In this document: positions 58,361-64,000 of the stretch, piece by piece
Layout: each line of letters opens with the position of its first letter
Position numbering within the stretch: the first letter of the stretch is position 1
Origin: Vibrio ostreicida
GTDB lineage: Bacteria > Pseudomonadota > Gammaproteobacteria > Enterobacterales > Vibrionaceae
Assembly: GCF_013074385.2 (NCBI RefSeq)
Contig: NZ_JABEYA020000001.1
Coordinates: forward strand, 682,001-746,000
Direction of reading: 5' to 3'
DNA length: 64,000 nt
Notes under the pieces: model-generated
Seen by the model: the letters and a program-made list of their open reading frames with translations, nothing else
Told to the model about the DNA's origin: nothing
The model's database searches: none
Position numbers and translations under genes: made by a program

Positions 58361-59311
58361 TTACAGAACAAAGCGAGCGGTCACGGCCACAAATGCATGG
58401 TCGCTGGCTTGCTTGTCCCGCTCAAAATTTGGGTTGATCAGGTGGTTGTCGAGAGTCTGATACTGAGTAATATCAGCCAAACAGTGTTGGGAGTCAGGGT
58501 GAAATTCTTGCGAGAGCAGAATGTAGTCCAACACATTCCCAGTGGCGAAGTGATAGTGTGTGGCAGGGCGCTCAGCTGCGGGCTGGTTGTTGTGGTAGAG
58601 CGACCAACTGTCTTCCAAATTCAGGCGCACGCTTTCTGGGCTTAACGCACTGGTAAGCAAGCCAGTGATTCCAAGAGTTAATGGTTGATTCATATCACCA
58701 AGCAGTGCGGTCGGAACCGGTTGAGTTTGATATTGTTGCTCAATAAATAAACGTAGTAGGACCGCTTCCCAACCACGTTGTTGACTTGAGAGCCAACGTC
58801 CAATTAAAGCCTGAGCTTGCTCGGGCGCGTCGTTAGCACTCGCTCTTTGCGATTTTAAGTGGCAAACGTAAACGGCCACCTGCCCGATGTCTGGAACGTC
58901 TATGACCGCATAGATAGGGGCACGGCTAAATTCTGGTATATCTAGGTTGGTTTTCTCTAACGGTAAAGCACAAGTGGTGACGGCTTGTGTGTGGGTGATC
59001 GGATACCTAGAGGCCAGCGCCACGACAGGTTGAGAATAAATATAGCCACTTTCGACATGGGGAGTATCAACGCACGTGAAATAGGGGTAGCCCATGTCAG
59101 CAAACAGTTGTTGTGCAGCGTCAATGCTGAATACTTCTTGTACTCCGATAATATCTGCGTTTAATATCTGGAGGTTGTGTTGTGTCCATCGGCATTTCTG
59201 TTGCCAAGCCGCGTTGTCATAAATATTCTCAAAGTCATAAAATGCGTTCGGCGGTTTGATGAAGTTGAATAAATTTGCCGTTGCAAGCGTCAGTGTTTTG
59301 TCTGTCAGCAA
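58361..59311 (-). CDS. Endonuclease/exonuclease/phosphatase family protein
   Basis: This 316-residue protein has LATANLFNF, IGVQEVF (metal Glu), VYVCHLKSQR, LLGDMNQPL (Asp/Asn) and SDHAFVAV (final Asp-His), the DNase I-like set. It has no signal peptide. The start appears to be TTG (59311) with AGAGG 8 bases ahead. The substrate could be DNA, phosphoinositide or sphingolipid; not decidable here. Confidence 0.85.
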   Translation of the reverse strand: MLTDKTLTLATANLFNFIKPPNAFYDFENIYDNAAWQQKCRWTQHNLQILNADIIGVQEVFSIDAAQQLFADMGYPYFTCVDTPHVESGYIYSQPVVALASRYPITHTQAVTTCALPLEKTNLDIPEFSRAPIYAVIDVPDIGQVAVYVCHLKSQRASANDAPEQAQALIGRWLSSQQRGWEAVLLRLFIEQQYQTQPVPTALLGDMNQPLTLGITGLLTSALSPESVRLNLEDSWSLYHNNQPAAERPATHYHFATGNVLDYILLSQEFHPDSQHCLADITQYQTLDNHLINPNFERDKQASDHAFVAVTARFVL

Positions 59312-59430
59312 TGCAGTTGCCTCTGAGTAAAGTCTCGATGTTTAGTGTAACCAATTACGGTGGTCTTTTCTTAAGATTACGACCTTATGGCGATCTTACA
59401 AAAATGGGGCAGACAATTTAGGAGCGATTT

Positions 59431-60012
59431 ATGAAAGCAATCGAGCAGATACTTGATTTTATGGTAGAAATTGAAAAGCTCAAAGGAGTCCAGCGTCAAT
59501 CAAAGCCAGTGGGGATGACTCGCTATGAAAATTCAGCTGAACATAGTTGGCATGTTTGTGTCAGCGCGTTAATGTTGCACCAATACGCGACGCAGTCAGT
59601 GGACATTAATCGGGTTATAAAAATGTTGTTGATCCATGATATTGGTGAAATCGATTCCGGTGACCAGATTGTCTACGAAGGAGAAACTCAAGAGAAAAAG
59701 CATCAAGAATGGCGAGGGATCAAGCGGATTTTGGATCAGTTACCCAATCATGATGGCGATGCCTACCTGAAACTGTGGGAGGAGTTTGAAGCAGGCTTGA
59801 GTGAAGACGCCAAGTTTGCCAAGGCGATTGATCGAATTCCTCCGCTGCTGCATAACATCCACGGTGCCGGGCATGGGTGGAAAAAGCATAAGGTAACGAA
59901 AGAAAAAGTTCTCGCTCTCAATGGTGAACGGATCGCTGCGGCGAGTCCAGAGATTTGGGCCGTGGTTGAAGCAAAACTTCAACAGGCGATCGCCGAAGGG
60001 GTGTTGACGTGA
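59431..60012 (+). CDS. HD-domain 5'-deoxynucleotidase-like protein (HDDC2/YfbR type)
   Basis: This 193-residue protein has ENSAEHSWHV (metal His), LLIHDIGEIDSGD (HD motif) and AKAIDRIPPLLHN. It fits the HDDC2/YfbR group, which dephosphorylate deoxynucleoside monophosphates. GGAG is placed well before the ATG. Confidence 0.85.
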   Translation: MKAIEQILDFMVEIEKLKGVQRQSKPVGMTRYENSAEHSWHVCVSALMLHQYATQSVDINRVIKMLLIHDIGEIDSGDQIVYEGETQEKKHQEWRGIKRILDQLPNHDGDAYLKLWEEFEAGLSEDAKFAKAIDRIPPLLHNIHGAGHGWKKHKVTKEKVLALNGERIAAASPEIWAVVEAKLQQAIAEGVLT

Positions 60013-60082
60013 TATCAGAGGTTGAGCCTTGGGCCAGCATTGTCTAGAATGCGCCACTACTTATCCATTTCAGGTTATGAAC

Positions 60083-60328
60083 ATGAGCGACACTAGCAAA
60101 CCCACGTTACCCGATCACTTGGCCGGCAATCCGCGCAGCCCACATTACGTGGCAGAGTGTTTTGAACATCCTATTGGTATCCGTTTAAACGGTAAGGAAC
60201 GCCATGATGTTGAGGAATATTGTATCAGTGAAGGGTGGGTAAAAATTCCGTCTCCGAAAGCGAAAGATCGTTTCGGACACCCTATGCTGATTAAACTGAA
60301 AGGTGAAGTTGACGCTTTCTATAAGTGA
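60083..60328 (+). CDS. DUF3297 protein
   Basis: This 81-residue protein starts MSDTSKPTLPDHLAGNPRSP, typical for DUF3297, and contains FEHPIGIRLNGKER and GHPMLIKLKGEV. An AGG 8 bases ahead supports this ATG over 60077 and over the longer frame. Function unknown. Small and soluble. Confidence 0.8.
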   Translation: MSDTSKPTLPDHLAGNPRSPHYVAECFEHPIGIRLNGKERHDVEEYCISEGWVKIPSPKAKDRFGHPMLIKLKGEVDAFYK

Positions 60329-60381
60329 TGAGCGTCGGCTGAATCCGTCGTTTCTCGAATAAAGTGGCGCATTAGCGGCTC

Positions 60382-60416
60382 AAAAAAATCCGAGTGTTAG
60401 GCACTCGGATTTTTTA
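60382..60416. terminator. Bidirectional intrinsic terminator
   Basis: AAAAAATCCGAGTG pairs with CACTCGGATTTTTT around TTAGG. It serves DUF3297 (plus) and asnS (minus). Confidence 0.92.
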
Positions 60417-60430
60417 TTTGTTGCTGGGGA

Positions 60431-61831
60431 TCAGAAGTTGGCTGAGCGCGCTGCCCGTGGGAATGGGATCACGTCGCGGATGTTTGCCATACCCGTAACG
60501 TATGTGACGAGACGTTCAAAACCCAGTCCAAACCCTGAATGTGGCACAGTACCGTAGCGACGAAGATCGCGATACCAGTTCATATGCTCAGGATCGATGC
60601 CCATTTCGACCATACGCTTGTCGAGCAACTCCAAACGTTCTTCACGTTGAGCGCCTCCTATGATTTCACCGATGCCAGGCGCAAGTACATCCATTGCCGC
60701 AACGGTTTTACCATCCTCATTCATTCGCATGTAGAAGGCTTTGATGTCTTTCGGGTAATTTTTCACAACAACAGGAGCTTTGAAGTGCTCTTCAGCGAGA
60801 TAGCGCTCATGTTCTGAAGACATATCAATACCCCATTCGACAGGGAATTCAAAGGTTTTACCTGAGTCCAGCAAGAGTTGGATCGCGTCGGTGTAGTCGA
60901 CTTGTGCAAAGTCTGACTCAACAAAATTTTCAAGACGAGATATGGCGTCTTTATTGATGCGCTGAGCAAAGAACTCAAGGTCGTCGCGACGCTCTTCTAG
61001 TACGGCTTTGAAGACATATTTTAGCATGTCTTCTGCAAGTTTAGCGACATCGTTAAGATCGGCAAAAGCCACTTCAGGCTCAACCATCCAGAACTCAGCC
61101 AAATGACGGCTTGTGTTTGAATTTTCTGCGCGGAATGTCGGTCCAAAGGTGTACACTTTACTCAGAGCACATGCGTAGGCTTCGGCATTCAATTGCCCTG
61201 ATACGGTCAGGAATGTTTCTTTACCAAAGAAGTCTTTGTCATAATCAACGTCGCCCGCTTCCGTCATTGGTGTGTTAACCATGTCCAATGTTGAGACGCG
61301 GAACATTTCACCAGCGCCTTCTGCATCTGAAGCGGTGATCAGTGGAGCGGACACCCAGAAATAGCCTTGCTCATGATAAAAGCGATGAATGGCTTGAGAC
61401 AAGCAGTTTCTTACGCGGGCGACAGCGCCAATTACATTCGTTCGTGGACGAAGATGCGCCACTTCACGAAGATATTCAATAGAGTGGCGAGTCTTGGCCA
61501 TTGGATAGGTGTCGGCGTCTTCAACCCAACCTACTACGGTGACGGCTGTTGCCGCGAGCTCAAAATCTTGCCCTTTCGCCGGAGAGGCGACGATCGTCCC
61601 TGTAACTTCAACCGAACAGCCCGTCGTTAGTTTGAGGACTTCATCATTATAATTATTGAGATTATTTGGGACCACGGCCTGAATAGGGTCGAAACAAGAG
61701 CCGTCGTAGATGGCAACGAAAGAGATTCCAGCTTTGGAATCACGACGTGAGCGAATCCAGCCGCGGACAGTGACTTCACTGTCAACCGCTAGCTTACCGC
61801 TTAATACGTCTGATACAGGCGCGTAAGTCAT
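60431..61831 (-). CDS. asnS: Asparaginyl-tRNA synthetase
   Basis: This 466-residue class-II synthetase has an OB-fold start ([19 protein letters not shown] in part), motif 2 [19 protein letters not shown], and motif 3 [10 protein letters not shown]. The start [10 protein letters not shown] aligns with E. coli AsnS; an ATG six codons upstream is not needed, and GGAGAAG lies ahead of this one. It charges tRNA-Asn. Confidence 0.96.
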   Translation of the reverse strand: MTYAPVSDVLSGKLAVDSEVTVRGWIRSRRDSKAGISFVAIYDGSCFDPIQAVVPNNLNNYNDEVLKLTTGCSVEVTGTIVASPAKGQDFELAATAVTVVGWVEDADTYPMAKTRHSIEYLREVAHLRPRTNVIGAVARVRNCLSQAIHRFYHEQGYFWVSAPLITASDAEGAGEMFRVSTLDMVNTPMTEAGDVDYDKDFFGKETFLTVSGQLNAEAYACALSKVYTFGPTFRAENSNTSRHLAEFWMVEPEVAFADLNDVAKLAEDMLKYVFKAVLEERRDDLEFFAQRINKDAISRLENFVESDFAQVDYTDAIQLLLDSGKTFEFPVEWGIDMSSEHERYLAEEHFKAPVVVKNYPKDIKAFYMRMNEDGKTVAAMDVLAPGIGEIIGGAQREERLELLDKRMVEMGIDPEHMNWYRDLRRYGTVPHSGFGLGFERLVTYVTGMANIRDVIPFPRAARSANF

Positions 61832-62010
61832 GGTGTAAGTCTTCTCCATAGAGTAATAAAGACCAACCCGAAATATTCTTTTGGCTTAGGGATAGAATAT
61901 GGCCAAGTGGGGGGTTGGACCGAAATGTTATGAACGAGATATATTACCTTTCAATTTCTTGGCTTCAACCTTTATTCGCAATTTGTGGCACAAAAACCGA
62001 TTAATTGAGC

Positions 62011-63624
62011 CTATTTTTTATGCGACAGCGTAAATTGATCGATGAGTGATTCAAGATAGTCTGAAAGTTGTTCAAGATTTAAACTGATATCACGTGTTGC
62101 CGCAGCCGATTGAGAGGTATCGTCAGCGTGTTGGGTGATGATTTTGACCTTGGTCTGAACCTGTTGGCTAATGTGTGTGGTATTGTTGGTTTGATCCTGA
62201 ATGTTGTGAGCATGATGCAACGCTTGCTGCATTTCGGACATAACCTTGGCCATTTCGACCGACAGCGCTTCTGCCTGATCAGAGCGACGATGGGCTGTTT
62301 GGCAAACCGTATCGACTGAGTTCAGTGATGTTTCACTGTCTTGCTGAAACTGGCCGATAATGGTTGCAATGCTGCTGGTCGCATCCGCTGTGCGGCTGGC
62401 AAGCTGACGCACTTCGTCAGCGACGACAGCAAAACCTCGACCTTGTTCGCCAGCCCGAGCTGCTTCGATAGCAGCATTCAGTGCCAGCAAATTCGTTTGG
62501 TCGGCAATACCCCGAATAACCGCAAGGATGCTCGATACTTCGGTGGTTTGTGCATTTAGCTCGACAATATTACGTTTTACTTGTTCTATATCCGTCACGA
62601 GAGTTTTAATCTCTGTGCTCGTGTCGTGTGCCGTTTTGGCACTTTTCTGTGCAACGGTGGTTGTGTGTTTTATCAAGTTGGAGGCTTCGTCTGTCGCTTG
62701 CTTGACGTCGAGTTGACGTAACTGCATTTGCTCCATATTGATTTGCACATCCGACGTTTCGTTTTGCTGGTTGTGTGCCGCTTGGTCGGTGACTTGAGCG
62801 ACTGTCGTGAGTTCAGCCGCAGAGCGGGAAAGATGTTGAGCGGTGCGCTGTACCTTCTCTATGCTGACGCTGACCGTGTCCATAAAAGAGTTAATGGCCA
62901 TCGCCAGTTGACCTATCTCATCATGATTGTTGAAGGGGAGACGTTGTGCCAGATCTTTACTTTCACTGACACTTTGCATGTAGTGAGAGGTTTTGAGAAT
63001 GGGTCTAACAATGAATTTCCTGATCAAGACGAGGGTGACGATAAAGCCGATCAAGCCGAATGCAGCCATGATAGTGACGGCGATCATTGTACGTTGGTTG
63101 ATCATACTATTGATGTGAGACAAGTTGTATTCAAGCCGGATTGCGCCAAGGACTTCACCTTCTGGTGTCATATGGCAGGCAACACAATTGGTTCCGCGGT
63201 AGTTTTGACTCGCTTTCATCGGCAAGGCGACCACCAATCCGTTGCCCCAGTCGGCAGAGATTGGCTCAATCACCAGTTCACCGTTGAGTGCTCGTTGATC
63301 GATCTCATCTGCTGGCGCCTGATTGAGCTGACCAGCACCATATAGGGCGCTTACGGCGTCTGCACGTAACACTTTGACCTGTTCTATTCCGTCTTGCGCC
63401 AATGCTTTTTGACGCAAGGTTTCTTTTTGCGCCATGGTGCCAGTAAGCATCATCATATTTAAGCTGTCGAAGTAATTACTTGCTTTGTCATGAAGTTGTT
63501 CGCTGAGCACCGAGTTCATTAACTCTCTTTGTTGCCAGTATTGGTACCCTGTCGATGAGGCAAGAACGAGGGAAAATACGGTAACGAGGGTCACTAATAG
63601 TTTGGTCGTAATGGTTGAGCGCAT
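62011..63624 (-). CDS. Methyl-accepting chemotaxis protein with c-type haem motif
   Basis: This 537-residue chemoreceptor has a membrane helix at about 8-28, a periplasmic domain to about 178, a second helix (180-203), HAMP, and a signalling domain with the hairpin tip [21 protein letters not shown]. The periplasmic domain holds [11 protein letters not shown] (Cys147, Cys150, His151), a haem c binding motif as in DUF3365-like sensors. It may sense redox state, oxygen or nitric oxide. The start is ATG at 63624; TTG at 63630 only opens the frame. Confidence 0.88.
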   Translation of the reverse strand: MRSTITTKLLVTLVTVFSLVLASSTGYQYWQQRELMNSVLSEQLHDKASNYFDSLNMMMLTGTMAQKETLRQKALAQDGIEQVKVLRADAVSALYGAGQLNQAPADEIDQRALNGELVIEPISADWGNGLVVALPMKASQNYRGTNCVACHMTPEGEVLGAIRLEYNLSHINSMINQRTMIAVTIMAAFGLIGFIVTLVLIRKFIVRPILKTSHYMQSVSESKDLAQRLPFNNHDEIGQLAMAINSFMDTVSVSIEKVQRTAQHLSRSAAELTTVAQVTDQAAHNQQNETSDVQINMEQMQLRQLDVKQATDEASNLIKHTTTVAQKSAKTAHDTSTEIKTLVTDIEQVKRNIVELNAQTTEVSSILAVIRGIADQTNLLALNAAIEAARAGEQGRGFAVVADEVRQLASRTADATSSIATIIGQFQQDSETSLNSVDTVCQTAHRRSDQAEALSVEMAKVMSEMQQALHHAHNIQDQTNNTTHISQQVQTKVKIITQHADDTSQSAAATRDISLNLEQLSDYLESLIDQFTLSHKK

Positions 63625-63928
63625 GGGCAAGTACTTAATTTATAGAATTGAAATTGGCGGAAAACATAATGACGAATATGCACCATCACTCAATAGGGCT
63701 GTGCCGTTATTGTGACCTTGTACTCTGTGTGGTTATTGAATTGTGATGCAGGCCGTTGCCTTTCACTGGTCGACAGTCGATCGGTGATAACTTTTTCAGC
63801 GACGGGTTATCGCCTCACTGACGATCGCTTTTGTCAAACAACATGGGTCGAATCACGGGTGGCCACCTTGGTTTTAACGAAGGTCATTCAAAGATAACTG
63901 CAGGGCTTCTCAAATCCAGCGAATAAGC
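63625..63928. other. Intergenic region between MCP and the last partial gene
   Basis: These 304 bases hold no convincing gene. A 61-codon plus frame inside (63712-63897) has no ribosome site and a poor composition. Confidence 0.35.
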
Positions 63929-64000
63929 ATGAAAATCATAAGGTATTTCTGGTTAATTATTGGCTTAGTGTCGCTTTGCTGGCGTTTGTTGTACGCTTTG
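63929..64000 (+). CDS. Start of an unidentified membrane protein (cut by window end)
   Basis: The ATG at 63929 opens 24 codons to the end of the window: MKIIRYFWLIIGLVSLCW, then more hydrophobic residues, a likely membrane helix or signal. The ribosome site is weak. Too short for a family call. Confidence 0.3.
   Translation, partial: MKIIRYFWLIIGLVSLCWRLLYAL

Noticed and set aside
63929..64000. YbaN-like DUF454 protein start
   Set aside because: The hydrophobic start recalls DUF454, but the available codons do not show its conserved motifs and the window ends; left unnamed.

Overview
The window looks like the chromosome of a marine gammaproteobacterium of the family Vibrionaceae. This rests on gene order and family content: the rnm/yciO/rluB neighbourhood, trxB next to cydDC, and small families that I know mainly from vibrios and relatives (DUF2999, DUF3015, DUF3297, DUF3392, DUF2799). 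A genus is not resolved; Salinivibrio, Grimontia and Vibrio-like genomes are all possible. I saw no rRNA, tRNA, CRISPR array, integrase or intact insertion sequence.

Layout. 0-5.1 kb: end of rnm, yciO, a periplasmic copper-protein-like gene translationally coupled to an EAL-type c-di-GMP phosphodiesterase, and rluB. 5.1-10.5 kb (minus): trxB, then cydD-cydC with a PhzF-family gene. 10.9-13.8 kb: an accessory metabolic set of two unrelated 2-oxoglutarate/Fe(II) dioxygenases around a class-V PLP enzyme. 13.8-15.7 kb (minus): a GDSL esterase and a lipase-foldase-like protein. 16-30.8 kb: mostly housekeeping genes (M16 protease lipoprotein, DUF2797, SanA-like and DUF3392 behind maeA, hrpB, aspC, an HD-GYP protein, a MocR regulator).

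31.3-48.2 kb is the accessory region. It holds two paralogous proteins resembling the N-terminal part of VasX-type (type VI secretion associated) proteins, a tandemly duplicated membrane-anchored propeller-like gene, a 1578-residue protein with an internal OmpA-like peptidoglycan-binding domain, and a frameshifted polymorphic-toxin-like gene followed by a probable immunity gene. There are also scattered remnants, a short dispersed repeat (AGGACACAC), and an inserted DUF350/DUF1190/glutathionylspermidine-synthase-like operon. No type VI structural genes (hcp, vgrG, tssB/C) are in view. I read it as an orphan effector/immunity island that has been duplicated and partly decayed.

48.3-64 kb: DUF3015 and DUF4105 envelope genes, a second short methionyl-tRNA synthetase, many small conserved proteins, an endonuclease/exonuclease/phosphatase-family protein, an HD nucleotidase, asnS, and a chemoreceptor with a c-type haem motif in its periplasmic domain. 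Many genes here are better started downstream of the longest reading frame, where a Shine-Dalgarno sequence or family alignment decides; those starts are used below.
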